A stretch of DNA of 64,000 bases from Pseudomonas sp. KBW05 (GCF_003852405.1 NZ_QAJM01000019.1:124001-188000), one strand, 5' to 3'; shown: positions 45,831 through 54,099, counted from the stretch's first letter. The notes: generated by a model not told the origin, from the letters alone. A program made the numbers and translations.

Positions 45831-46415
45831 ATGCTGGATTCATTACTCGTTCCTACCGCAATCGTTGCCTTGGCCGAAATCGGCGACAAGACGCAACTGC
45901 TCGCGCTCATACTGGCCGCACGCTTTCGCAAACCCTGGCCGATCATCGCCGGCATCGTCGCCGCGACCCTGGCCAACCATGCAGCCGCCGGTGCCGTGGG
46001 GGCGTGGTTTGGCAGCTTCTTCTCGGATGCGGTGCTGCACTGGATCCTCGCGGCGAGCTTCTGCGCCACCGCGTTGTGGACCCTGGTGCCGGACAAACTC
46101 GATGACGACGAAGCCAGCACCACCCGCAAGTTCGGGCCGTTCCTGACCACGCTGATCGCATTCTTCATCGCCGAAATCGGTGACAAGACCCAGATCGCCA
46201 CGGTGATGCTGGCGGCACAGTATCCGGAGTTGTGGCTGGTGATTATCGGCACCACCCTGGGCATGCTGATTGCCAACGTGCCGGTGGTTCTGGCGGGGAA
46301 TTTTGCGGCTGAGAAGCTGCCGCTGACCTTGATTCGTCGATTGGCGGCTACGGCGTTCTTTGTGCTGGCGGTGGTTGCGGTGTACAAGGCCATGCAGAGC
46401 AGCGGCTGGATCTAG
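45831..46415 (+). CDS. TMEM165/GDT1 family transporter (probable Mn2+ exporter)
   Basis: Polytopic membrane protein of 194 residues with two homologous halves, each starting with the family signature E-x-G-D-K-T: ALAEIGDKTQLLALIL near residue 14 and FFIAEIGDKTQIATVM near 105. About six TM helices. The ATG at 45831 begins MLDSLLVPTAIVALAE directly with TM1; the frame upstream runs through the riboswitch and is not coding. Family members move Mn2+ or Ca2+ out of the cytoplasm; the Mn2+ riboswitch ahead of it supports manganese export. Confidence 0.93.
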   Translation: MLDSLLVPTAIVALAEIGDKTQLLALILAARFRKPWPIIAGIVAATLANHAAAGAVGAWFGSFFSDAVLHWILAASFCATALWTLVPDKLDDDEASTTRKFGPFLTTLIAFFIAEIGDKTQIATVMLAAQYPELWLVIIGTTLGMLIANVPVVLAGNFAAEKLPLTLIRRLAATAFFVLAVVAVYKAMQSSGWI

Positions 46416-46434
46416 ATTTGTAAACCCATTCCCA

Positions 46435-46523
46435 TGTGGGAGCGGGCTTGCCCGCGATAGCGGTGGATCAGCTCAGGATGTGCAAGCTGACATTCCGCTA
46501 TCGCAGGCAAGCCAGCTCCCACA
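46435..46523. repeat. REPIN copy 5 (variant arms)
   Basis: Left arm TGTGGGAGCGGGCTTGCCCG, right arm GGCAAGCCAGCTCCCACA: the inner bases differ from the GCTCGCGA type, giving GCCCGCGATAG/CTATCGCAGGC. This second subtype is shared in part with copy 3. Confidence 0.88.
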
Positions 46524-46549
46524 TTTGGATCTTCACAAGACTTCGATCA

Positions 46550-47368
46550 TCAAGACTTCTTGGCCTGCTGATACAACGGCATCACCTTCGGAATCGCCGC
46601 CTGCAACGAGGCGATCCGGCTGTCCGACGCCGGGTGAGTACTCATGAACTCCGGTGGCGCTCCTTCCGAAGCCTTGGCCATCTTGTTCCACAGCGTGATC
46701 GCCGCATTCGGGTTGTAACCGGCGCGAGCCGACAGCTCCAGGCCGATCAGGTCTGCTTCGTTTTCATTGGCGCGGCTGTTGGGCAAGGTCATGCCGTAGT
46801 TGGCCACGGTATCGGCCAATGCCAGGCTGTCCTGACCCAGGCCGAACAGCGCACCAGCGCCCTGCTTGGCCATCTGGATACCATAGGCCTTGGACATGGC
46901 TTCGCGGCCGTGTTCGCGCAAGGCGTGGGCGATTTCATGGCCCATCACCGCAGCCAGTTCGTCATCCGTCAGCTTGAGGTTGTCGATCAGCGCGCTGTAC
47001 ACAAAGATCTTGCCGCCAGGCCCGCAGTTGGCGTTCATCTCGTCGCTTTTGATCAGGTTCACTTCCCACTTCCACTGCGCCGCATCGGGGCGGAAGGTCG
47101 GTGCCTGGGCGATCAAGCGGTTGGCGATGGCCTGCACACGTTTGGCATTGGTGCTGGTCTTGTCCAGTTGGCCCTTGGTGCTGGCTTCGCCCAAGGTCTG
47201 CTGGTAGGACTGGGCATACATCTGGTCGACTTCCTGGCTCGACAGCATGCTGAACATATATTGCTTGCGCTCAACCCCGACGGCACCGCCGCTGGTGGTG
47301 TTGACCGACTGGCAACCGGCCAGCAGCAGCGCGGCTGCCAGTACGTTTATTGCCAATGATTTCTTCAT
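46550..47368 (-). CDS. M48 family metalloprotease lipoprotein (LoiP/YggG-like)
   Basis: Zinc protease of 272 residues anchored in the envelope as a lipoprotein: the start at 47368 gives MKKSLAINVLAAALLLAGC with lipobox Cys19. Zinc motif HEIAH is at 144-148 and the third ligand lies in ENEADLIGLEL. The STHPASDSRIASL segment is the usual C-terminal M48 motif. Relatives degrade or check outer-membrane proteins. Single gene. Confidence 0.93.
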   Translation of the reverse strand: MKKSLAINVLAAALLLAGCQSVNTTSGGAVGVERKQYMFSMLSSQEVDQMYAQSYQQTLGEASTKGQLDKTSTNAKRVQAIANRLIAQAPTFRPDAAQWKWEVNLIKSDEMNANCGPGGKIFVYSALIDNLKLTDDELAAVMGHEIAHALREHGREAMSKAYGIQMAKQGAGALFGLGQDSLALADTVANYGMTLPNSRANENEADLIGLELSARAGYNPNAAITLWNKMAKASEGAPPEFMSTHPASDSRIASLQAAIPKVMPLYQQAKKS

Positions 47369-47475
47369 GAACACTCTCCCTGAAAACATGGCGCGTATCG
47401 TAGGCGGTCATTTGTATCGACGCCAGATACAACAGACGTGTAACCGCAGAATTTCAGATACATCCCACTCGCCGC

Positions 47476-48096
47476 TCAACCTGGCGTCAAACATTCCGGC
47501 CCGTTCAGCTTCGGATCGTTGACCATATTGGCCAAGACACGCTCACGCAACGCCGCAGGCTCGCTGGCCAATAACGCCTGAAGGGTGTGCAACGGTGTCT
47601 CAGGATTAAGCCAGGCCTCTTGCCCCGCCGCATCCAGGATCAGCGGCCGGCGCTGGCTCTGCGCCGGCTGGGTGACCACCGCCGTGCTCAGCCACACTTG
47701 CTCCTGCACCGGATAGGCCTCCCAGATCGCCGCAAAAAACAGCGTGGAGCCCTCCCCCGGCGTCAACCAGTACGGGCGCTTGCGCTGGGTGCCGCGCCAT
47801 TCGTAGAAGCCATTGGCGGGCAGCAGGCAGCGGCGCTGGCGAAACGCTTCGCGAAACATCGGTTGCTCGGCCAGGGTTTCGGCGCGGGCATGGGCGGGCG
47901 TGCGCGAGAGGTCGGTCAGCCAGGGCGGTGTCAGGCCCCAGCGCGCGCGGGCCAGGGTGCGTTGGCCGGCGTCGGAACGCTGGATCAGCACCGAGTCATT
48001 CGGGGAGATGTTCCACTGGGCCTGCTGGTCGGCCGGAAAGCCCGGCAAGGCAGCAAAGGAGGGGTTCCAGCGAAACAGGGCATAACGTCCACACAT
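47476..48096 (-). CDS. SRAP-domain protein (YedK/HMCES-like) with altered active-site positions
   Basis: 206-residue protein of the family that crosslinks to abasic sites in single-stranded DNA. Catalytic Cys2 (MCGRYALF) and the Glu of GFYEW (Glu99) are present. The motif normally read as NARAET is HARAET here (His69), and the His normally three residues before the end of IHDRRPL is replaced: AQSQRRPLIL puts Ser147 there. In YedK these correspond, from memory, to Asn75 and His160. The fold and length are otherwise normal. It starts 37 bases after the DUF2007 gene stop and may be co-transcribed with it. Confidence 0.9.
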   Translation of the reverse strand: MCGRYALFRWNPSFAALPGFPADQQAQWNISPNDSVLIQRSDAGQRTLARARWGLTPPWLTDLSRTPAHARAETLAEQPMFREAFRQRRCLLPANGFYEWRGTQRKRPYWLTPGEGSTLFFAAIWEAYPVQEQVWLSTAVVTQPAQSQRRPLILDAAGQEAWLNPETPLHTLQALLASEPAALRERVLANMVNDPKLNGPECLTPG

Positions 48097-48132
48097 GGGG
48101 CAACACGACTCTTGGGTAAACCGACCGACAGC

Positions 48133-48393
48133 CTAACAGACCAACACGTCGGGGAAGCTGTCGGGTTCATCGCCCGGCATGGGTTGCGCGCCGATGTAGG
48201 CAGTAATCAACTCACGGGCACACGCGGCCTGGTCGTTGTCCACTTCCAGCCCCAGCAAGCCGAAAATCGGCAGCTCGCCGGTGCCTCCGAGCAAATGGCG
48301 CCCCACCAGGTGCGCCTCGATACCCTCGCTGGCGAGCATCTGCTGCAGCAACTCGCCCTCCATCAGGTTTTCCGGTTCGTAGATTCGCTGCAT
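48133..48393 (-). CDS. DUF2007 family small protein
   Basis: 86-residue protein starting MQRIYEPENLMEGELLQQML, with the family pattern of an N-terminal alpha/beta module (LLASEGIEAHLVGRHLLGG, ELPIFGLLGLEV, DNDQAACARELI) resembling PII-like signalling modules. Its function is unknown. It lies 11 bases after the zinc-ribbon gene and before the SRAP gene; all three are on one strand. Confidence 0.88.
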   Translation of the reverse strand: MQRIYEPENLMEGELLQQMLASEGIEAHLVGRHLLGGTGELPIFGLLGLEVDNDQAACARELITAYIGAQPMPGDEPDSFPDVLVC

Positions 48394-48404
48394 GGGCGGT
48401 CCTG

Positions 48405-48587
48405 TCATTCGTTTTCACTGCGGGTTTCAAGCATCCACTCGTCGCCATGGACCTGTAGATCGAAAATGATCGGGCGGCAACACACCTGGCAGTCCTCTAT
48501 ATAGTTCTGGTCACCGCCAGACAAATCCACCGTTGTCTCAACCTCTTCACCACAATAAGGACAATCGTACGTCGCGGTTTCCAGCAT
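48405..48587 (-). CDS. CPXCG-motif cysteine-rich protein (zinc ribbon)
   Basis: 60-residue protein with Cys pairs DCPYCGEE (residues 9-12) and EDCQVCCRP (about 33-37), a four-cysteine zinc ribbon followed by an acidic C-terminus. This is the conserved CPXCG mini-protein found across proteobacteria, function unknown. First gene of the small-gene run with DUF2007 and SRAP. Confidence 0.9.
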   Translation of the reverse strand: MLETATYDCPYCGEEVETTVDLSGGDQNYIEDCQVCCRPIIFDLQVHGDEWMLETRSENE

Positions 48588-48716
48588 CGCAGCCTCCAGA
48601 GTGACTTGTGCGTATAATCGCCGGTCTATTTACAGGGCTATTTCCGGCCGGGCCCATTTCCCGGACCGTTCCCTGGCATTTCCTTTACTTACCCTAGCCG
48701 TTTCTAACAAGAGAGC

Positions 48717-49883
48717 ATGATGGGCCAATTCGATACCATCCGACCTTACAACGACAGCGAAGTCCCGGCAGTGCTGGACCGGCTGTTCAGTGACAAGGCC
48801 TTTCTGGACATCCTGACCCACTTCCGCTTTCCGCGCTTCGCCGGCGCCCTGGGCTGGCTGCTCAAGCCGATGATCGCCCGCAAGCTGCGCCGTGAATTCG
48901 CCGGCGTCACCACCGTGGCGACGCTGCAGGACAAAGTCGAGTACTACGTCGACCACACCATCGACCGCGCGACCGACGGCGTGACCTACACCGGCGTCGA
49001 GCAGCTCAAGTCCGGCACCGCCTACCTGTTCCTGGCCAACCACCGCGACATCGTGATGGACCCGGCCTTCGTCAACTACGCCGTGTACCACGCCGGCCTG
49101 CCGACGCCGCGCATCGCCATCGGCGACAACCTGCTGCAAAAGCCGTTTGTCAGCGACCTGATGCGTCTGAACAAGAGTTTTATCGTGCACCGCTCGATCA
49201 CCGGGCGCAAAGAGAAGATGGCGGCGTTCAACCTGCTGTCGGCCTACATCAACCATTCGATCCGCAACGACTGCGAGTCGATCTGGATCGCCCAGGCCGA
49301 AGGCCGTGCCAAGGATGGGGATGACCGCACCGAGTCGGCGATCCTCAAGATGTTCCACGTCAGCCGCAAGGACGAGCCGTTTGCCGAGGTGATCCAGTCG
49401 CTGAACCTGACGCCGGTGTCCATCAGCTACGAATACGACCCCTGCGACTCGGCCAAGGCCCGCGAGCTGTACATCCGCGCCACCACCGGCACCTACTGCA
49501 AGGCACCGGGCGAAGATGACGTGAGCATCGCCCTGGGCATCACCGGCTACAAGGGCCGGGTGCATGTGAACTTCGCCCCGCCGATCACCGAGCGCTTCGA
49601 AGACACCAAAGTGCTGGCGATGGAAATGGACCGGCAGATTCTCGGCGGTTACCGGTTGTTCCCGGTGCATTACCTGGCGTATGCGCAATGGAGCGAGGCT
49701 GACCCGCAGTTGCAGGTACCAACGGCAGCCGAGGTGTTCCCGGCGGATGAACTGGCCAAGGCGAAGGCGGAGTGGGAACGGCGCTTGAACGAATGCCCGG
49801 TTGAGCATCGGCCGTTTCTGGTGGTGCAGTATGCGACGCCGGTGCGTAACCAGTACCGCGTGAAAGCTGGTATTGCGCTATAA
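48717..49883 (+). CDS. glycerolipid acyltransferase family protein (PlsC/PlsB-like)
   Basis: 388-residue cytoplasmic or membrane-associated acyltransferase. The acyltransferase block I is ANHRDIVMDPAF (H followed by five residues and D, a slight variant of the common HX4D), with a downstream HRSITGRKEKM block and WIAQAEGRAKDGDD containing the EGR motif. It resembles glycerol-3-phosphate or 1-acylglycerol-3-phosphate acyltransferases, but the acceptor is unknown. Two adjacent ATGs (48717, 48720) are possible starts. Confidence 0.87.
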   Translation: MMGQFDTIRPYNDSEVPAVLDRLFSDKAFLDILTHFRFPRFAGALGWLLKPMIARKLRREFAGVTTVATLQDKVEYYVDHTIDRATDGVTYTGVEQLKSGTAYLFLANHRDIVMDPAFVNYAVYHAGLPTPRIAIGDNLLQKPFVSDLMRLNKSFIVHRSITGRKEKMAAFNLLSAYINHSIRNDCESIWIAQAEGRAKDGDDRTESAILKMFHVSRKDEPFAEVIQSLNLTPVSISYEYDPCDSAKARELYIRATTGTYCKAPGEDDVSIALGITGYKGRVHVNFAPPITERFEDTKVLAMEMDRQILGGYRLFPVHYLAYAQWSEADPQLQVPTAAEVFPADELAKAKAEWERRLNECPVEHRPFLVVQYATPVRNQYRVKAGIAL

Positions 49884-49900
49884 GCGCCGATGCAAAAAAA

Positions 49901-50021
49901 TGTGGGAGCGGGCTTGTGTGGGAGCGGGCTTGCTCGCGAATGCAGTGGGTCAGTGAATGCATCTTTGCCTGACACTCCGCCTTCGCGAGCAAGCCCGCTC
50001 CCACACAAGCCAGCTCCCACA
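49901..50021. repeat. composite REPIN copy 6
   Basis: A full REPIN (TGTGGGAGCGGGCTTGCTCG arm at 49918) sits inside an additional outer pair: TGTGGGAGCGGGCTTG at 49901 and CAAGCCAGCTCCCACA at the right end. The nested arms indicate insertion of one REPIN into, or slipped duplication of, another. Confidence 0.85.
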
Positions 50022-50038
50022 TTTGTTTTAGGGTGTTG

Positions 50039-50296
50039 CTAAAGGCGGGTGCTGATCCAGGAGATCAGCAGCGCCAACCCCAGGCAGGCGAACCCGATGC
50101 GGTACGCCAAGCGATGCGCCCGTTCGGTGCGCACATCCAGAAACAGCATCGGCTGGTCAATCGCGCGCGCTTCGCTTTGTGCGGTCAGGTCGGCCATCGC
50201 ACGTTGCTCGCGCAGGCGGGTGATCGCCAGCAGCGCCGCCCCCGGAAAAGCCAGCGTTAAAGCCACAGCATTGATCAATAGTGCGGGCAGCGCCAT
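50039..50296 (-). CDS. small membrane protein, unknown function
   Basis: 85 residues from ATG 50296 (GAGGT 5 bases upstream). Two hydrophobic segments are seen, ALLINAVALTLAFPGAALLAI (about 4-24) and IGFACLGLALLISWIS (about 66-81), separated by a charged stretch with LREQRAMADLTAQSEARAID. No family recognised beyond probable conservation in pseudomonads. Confidence 0.7.
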   Translation of the reverse strand: MALPALLINAVALTLAFPGAALLAITRLREQRAMADLTAQSEARAIDQPMLFLDVRTERAHRLAYRIGFACLGLALLISWISTRL

Positions 50297-50479
50297 CGCA
50301 AACCTCGGTAACACAGTGTCTGGGTATCAGTTCGGATACATATCGGGACGTAACAGCCTCGTCAGCCACCACTCTTGCATCCCAACATGAACGGCTAATG
50401 TATCCAGTAATTTACGGCGTCACCTGAACGTCACCTTAACAAGCCACTCTGTTGCCCTTCGAACGTTCGGGAGCTTGTC

Positions 50480-50689
50480 ATGCTGCACGCGCACAACCAG
50501 GATCGGCTGTATCTGATCGCCCCCAGCGACGAGCAAGAGGCGCTGGTCGGCGGCCTCGCGTTCAACGTGCAGGATCGCCACTGGCTGGTGTATTGCGCCC
50601 TCGGCGGGCACCAGCATGCGGACTTGCCGGAAGCGGATTTATTGACCGGTGTGAGCCTGCTGGACTTCTGTATCGACACCGCCGCGTGA
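50480..50689 (+). CDS. hypothetical protein, 69 residues
   Basis: Starts MLHAHNQDRLYLIAPSDEQE with GGGAG 6 bases before ATG. Soluble, mildly acidic, with regular hydrophobic/polar alternation; no motif recognised. A bidirectional terminator 13 bases after the stop supports a real transcription unit. Confidence 0.65.
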   Translation: MLHAHNQDRLYLIAPSDEQEALVGGLAFNVQDRHWLVYCALGGHQHADLPEADLLTGVSLLDFCIDTAA

Positions 50690-50701
50690 AACTCAAGGCG
50701 C

Positions 50702-50737
50702 AAAAAAAACGGGCTCATCGCTGAGCCCGGTTTTTTT
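50702..50737. terminator. bidirectional intrinsic terminator
   Basis: AAAAAAAACGGGCTCA-tcgc-TGAGCCCGGTTTTTTT: a stem of about 8 pairs with A- and T-runs on both sides, between the convergent 69-residue gene and yajG. Confidence 0.92.
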
Positions 50738-50746
50738 ATGCAGTGG

Positions 50747-51334
50747 TTATTGCGAGCTGAGCAACGAACCGATGCTTGGGTCCTTGAACAGGCGGGTCAA
50801 GGCGTCGCTCAACACGTCGCTGACCAGCTTGGTGTTGGTTTCCTGGTTCGGCGACATGCCGAAGCGCTGGTTCAGCGATGCGCCGTAGCGGCCACTGTAG
50901 CGACGGGTGCCCGCCGTGACGTCGGACTTGAACGTCGCGCCGATCGAGGCTTCGGTCACATACAGGCCTTCCTTGGGCGACTGGTATTTCAGTTCAGCCA
51001 AAGTGATGGTCAACTGCGGTGCGCCCGGCGCGTTCGGGCTTGGGGTAAAGCCCAGCAGACGTACGGCGGCTTCAGCCTGGGCTTGCAACTTGGGCAGTAC
51101 GTCCTGGCCGGTGACCGAAATCAGCGCAGTCTCCGGGTACAAGCCACCACGGGAGCCCAGGGTTGGCGACGGACGGCCGTCCACCACACGCACCGACACC
51201 GGCTGGCCGTGGCCCACTGGCGCCAGCTGCGTGGTGAGTTTCGGTTGCGGGCTGAGTTGTTGCGGGCTGTTGGCGCAGCCAACCAGGGCCAAACTGGTCA
51301 CAGTGATCAAACCGAACAACAGGCGTTGCAACAT
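50747..51334 (-). CDS. YajG family lipoprotein
   Basis: 195-residue lipoprotein from ATG 51334 (MLQRLLFGLITVTSLALVGC, lipobox ALVGC). The mature part has the YajG pattern SVRVVDGRPSPTLGSRGG and a domain of alternating strands to the end. Function unknown; YajG is part of a conserved outer-membrane lipoprotein set. Single gene. Confidence 0.88.
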   Translation of the reverse strand: MLQRLLFGLITVTSLALVGCANSPQQLSPQPKLTTQLAPVGHGQPVSVRVVDGRPSPTLGSRGGLYPETALISVTGQDVLPKLQAQAEAAVRLLGFTPSPNAPGAPQLTITLAELKYQSPKEGLYVTEASIGATFKSDVTAGTRRYSGRYGASLNQRFGMSPNQETNTKLVSDVLSDALTRLFKDPSIGSLLSSQ

Positions 51335-51527
51335 GCGCTTCTCTCCAGAAATCAGGTACCGACAGACGGGCAGTATAGCGGTGCGCCACTGCCGGGAACT
51401 AGCATCAGTTACATCCTGTGACCGGCACCGGTCGCTACGGTTCGATGTCACCGAGATGTCACAGCCGATACATGCGCTCGTCATCCCGGGATGACAAGCT
51501 TTGCCTCAATCTCAAGAGGCAATCACC

Positions 51528-51761
51528 ATGAATTTTCTCTGGTCGCTGTTCATGCGCAAACCCGCCCTGCGTCAGTTCGCCCTGCTCGATGCGCAAGGCC
51601 GCTGCCAGGCCTTCAAAGAGTGCAACCAACCACCGGTGGGTAATGGCTGGGTGGAAATCGACGAGATTCGCCTGAGCTGGATGCACCGCCCGCTGCCGGC
51701 CCGAGCCCGCGTAAGCCCGCGTCCAGCGCAGTCGTCCCGGCACCAGCCGTTGGCCGCCTGA
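51528..51761 (+). CDS. hypothetical protein, 77 residues
   Basis: Starts MNFLWSLFMRKPALRQFALL with AGAGG upstream. It contains LLDAQGRCQAFKECNQPPVGNG and a basic, proline-rich tail (PLPARARVSPRPAQ). The N-terminal segment is hydrophobic but short. No family recognised; likely one of the small Pseudomonas-specific proteins. Confidence 0.6.
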   Translation: MNFLWSLFMRKPALRQFALLDAQGRCQAFKECNQPPVGNGWVEIDEIRLSWMHRPLPARARVSPRPAQSSRHQPLAA

Positions 51762-52062
51762 CCGAACACCTAATAAAAGTCATAAAACACGCCCATTTCC
51801 TTGGCGTTCTTCGCTACAATCTCCCCCCGATTATAAGGACGTCTCCTGATCGGGCCCCGCAACATCGTTAATGCCTCGGTATTAACCCCCCAATCGCCCA
51901 CAGAGAGCCGCCCACACAGATCGAATAGAGCTGGCGTGCTTGCTGTTTTCGTTGCAAACCACCCCTCTTTATATCGCATCTGCCAGAGCTGCCATTGCGC
52001 TCGGCCACTTGAGTTGTTTGCCCGTTTTGCCGCGTGTCGGCAAGGTATCCGGGCCAGGTGCC

Positions 52063-52083
52063 AGGCTGAGGCAGCCCTTTTTT
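52063..52083 (+). terminator. intrinsic terminator or attenuator in the mqo leader
   Basis: GGCTG-AGG-CAGCC followed by CTTTTTT on the plus strand, about 400 bases upstream of mqo. A transcript from the region near 51820 would be about 250 nt, a typical sRNA or attenuated-leader size. Confidence 0.6.
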
Positions 52084-52311
52084 GAGGTTCACGTCTTCAA
52101 AAGAGCGTGAAAAAAACGGGTTTTCACAACTTCACAAGAGTGTGGCGAGCAAATGAATAGTTTGGCGTTTGTACAAGCACCATCAGCGTCTTTAACAGCC
52201 CAACCACACAGGACCGAGCACTCCTCAAAAACCGGAGCTTGAGCCTGTCCGCTACGGATTGGTTGCACGAATCGCACGCTTTGACCATAAGTCGAATTGC
52301 CACAGGCGCCC

Positions 52312-52488
52312 ATGAATGCGTTCATAGGCAGATTAGCCCGGCAGGAAGCGTGTGCTGAAGTTGCAAAGAATTGCGAAACGGACATGGCGATCCTGGCCAT
52401 GGGTAACCTGGGGCAACACGTGAACCGCCCCGTCACTCCTGGCAGCCATGCCGTCAATTTGGTGCTGCAGATTTTGGAGACGCGTTAA
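52312..52488 (+). CDS. possible 58-residue leader peptide ahead of mqo (uncertain)
   Basis: Frame beginning MNAFIGRLARQEACAEVAKN and ending LQILETR, with its TAA directly joined to the mqo ATG. The upstream ribosome site is weak, codon use is not distinctive and no family is recognised. It may be a translated leader or chance. Confidence 0.25.
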   Translation: MNAFIGRLARQEACAEVAKNCETDMAILAMGNLGQHVNRPVTPGSHAVNLVLQILETR

Positions 52489-53997
52489 ATGGCGCATAAC
52501 GAAGCAGTCGACGTAGTACTGGTAGGGGCCGGCATCATGAGTGCCACCCTGGCCGTGCTGCTCAAAGAGCTCGACCCCGGCCTCAAGCTGGAAGTCGTTG
52601 AGCTGATGGATTCGGGTGCCGCGGAAAGTTCCAACCCGTGGAACAACGCCGGTACCGGCCATGCTGGGCTGTGTGAGCTGAACTACACGCCGCAGGCCGC
52701 CGATGGCTCCATCGACATCAAGAAGGCCGTGCACATCAACACCCAATTCGAGGTGTCGAAGCAGTTCTGGGCGTACCTGACCCAAAAGGGCACCTTTGGC
52801 TCGTCCAAGTCCTTTATCAGCCCGGTGCCGCACCTGAGCTTCGTGCAGGGCGAAAAAGGCGTGGACTTCCTCAAGAAGCGCTTTGAATCCCTCAGCCAGC
52901 ACCACGCGTTTTCGGACATGCACTACACCGAAGACCGCAGCGAGATGGCCGAGTGGATGCCGCTGATGATGCCGGGCCGCCCGCTCGACGAAAAAATCGC
53001 CGCCACCCGCGTGCTCAACGGCACCGACGTCAACTTCGGCGCCCTGACCAACCAGCTGCTGGGTCACCTGACCAGCTCGCCGGACGCCCAGGTCAAGTAC
53101 TGCAAGCGCGTCACTGGCCTCAAGCGCAATGGCGACGGCTGGACCGTGAGCATCAAGGACGTCAACAGCGGCAACAGCCGTGAAGTGGACGCCAAGTTCG
53201 TCTTCCTCGGCGCCGGTGGTGCGGCCCTGCCGCTGCTGCAAGCCTCGGGCATTGAAGAAAGCAAAGGTTTTGGCGGTTTCCCGGTCAGCGGCCAGTGGCT
53301 GCGTTGCGACAACCCGGACGTGGTCAAGCACCACCAGGCCAAGGTCTACAGCCAGGCCGCCGTGGGTTCGCCGCCGATGTCCGTGCCGCACTTGGACACC
53401 CGTGTGGTCGATGGCAAGAAATCCCTGCTGTTCGGGCCATACGCCGGCTTCACCACCAAGTTCCTCAAGCACGGCTCGTTCCTCGACCTGCCGCTGTCGA
53501 TCCGCGCCGGCAACATCGGCCCGATGCTGGCCGTGGCCCGCGATAACATGGACCTGACCAAGTACCTGGTCAGCGAAGTGCGCCAGTCCATGGAGCAGCG
53601 CCTCGAATCCCTGCGCCGCTTCTACCCTGAAGCGAAAGCCGAAGACTGGCGCCTGGAAGTGGCCGGCCAACGGGTGCAGATCATCAAGAAAGACCCCAAG
53701 AAAGGCGGCGTGCTGCAATTCGGCACCGAGTTGGTCGCGGCCAAGGACGGCTCGCTGGCCGCACTGCTGGGCGCATCCCCGGGTGCTTCGGTGACGGTTT
53801 CGATCATGCTGGAACTGATCGAGAAGTGCTTCCCGCAGAAAGCGGCTGGTGAATGGGCAGCCAAGCTGCACGAGATCTTCCCGGCACGGGAAAAGGTTCT
53901 GGAAACGGATGCCGACCTGTACCGCAAGATCAACACGCAGAACAACATCAGCCTGGAACTGGTTGAGCCTGCCGCCGAGACCGAGAGCTACGCTTGA
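52489..53997 (+). CDS. mqo: malate:quinone oxidoreductase
   Basis: FAD-dependent peripheral membrane enzyme (502 residues) oxidising malate to oxaloacetate and passing electrons to quinone in the TCA cycle. N-terminal FAD motif [19 protein letters not shown] is present, followed by the family segments [20 protein letters not shown] and [20 protein letters not shown]. The C-terminus has [22 protein letters not shown]. aeruginosa has an mqo (mqoB, PA4640) in the same neighbourhood. GGAG lies 9 bases before the ATG; the long leader suggests post-transcriptional control. Confidence 0.97.
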   Translation: MAHNEAVDVVLVGAGIMSATLAVLLKELDPGLKLEVVELMDSGAAESSNPWNNAGTGHAGLCELNYTPQAADGSIDIKKAVHINTQFEVSKQFWAYLTQKGTFGSSKSFISPVPHLSFVQGEKGVDFLKKRFESLSQHHAFSDMHYTEDRSEMAEWMPLMMPGRPLDEKIAATRVLNGTDVNFGALTNQLLGHLTSSPDAQVKYCKRVTGLKRNGDGWTVSIKDVNSGNSREVDAKFVFLGAGGAALPLLQASGIEESKGFGGFPVSGQWLRCDNPDVVKHHQAKVYSQAAVGSPPMSVPHLDTRVVDGKKSLLFGPYAGFTTKFLKHGSFLDLPLSIRAGNIGPMLAVARDNMDLTKYLVSEVRQSMEQRLESLRRFYPEAKAEDWRLEVAGQRVQIIKKDPKKGGVLQFGTELVAAKDGSLAALLGASPGASVTVSIMLELIEKCFPQKAAGEWAAKLHEIFPAREKVLETDADLYRKINTQNNISLELVEPAAETESYA

Positions 53998-54023
53998 GGT
54001 TGTGCCGCATAGCGTCACCGGAT

Positions 54024-54050
54024 GCATTCCCACGCAGAGCGTGGGAACGA
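54024..54050. repeat. short palindromic repeat after mqo
   Basis: GCATTCCCACGC-AGA-GCGTGGGAACGA forms a hairpin (TTCCCACGC/GCGTGGGAA). It is a common dispersed palindrome in Pseudomonas genomes, distinct from the REPIN family here. One copy in the window. Confidence 0.7.
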
Positions 54051-54087
54051 GCGCCCCGCCCTCTGCATGAGGACGGGGCGTTTTTTT
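54051..54087 (+). terminator. terminator of mqo
   Basis: GCCCCGCCCTC-tgca-TGAGGACGGGGC followed by GTTTTTTT. Strong stem 54 bases after the mqo stop; also usable by the convergent PA4642-type gene. Confidence 0.9.
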
Positions 54088-54099
54088 ATGCCTTGGGAA

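Larger units (their letters stand above)
51762..52488. other. long leader/intergenic region ahead of mqo
   Basis: 727 bases without a convincing gene. It contains -10-like TACAAT (51815-51820) and TATAAG (51832-51837) without good -35 partners, and a hairpin plus T-run at 52063-52083. The middle section (52090-52310) is AT-richer. The last 177 bases are an open frame of 58 codons (52312-52488) ending in TAAATG at the mqo start. It could be a regulated mRNA leader or hold an sRNA gene. Confidence 0.6.

Noticed and set aside
51801-51820. Possible sigma-54 promoter (TTGGC...TCGCT) in the mqo leader
   Set aside because: The GG and GC are 8 bases apart where 10 are required.
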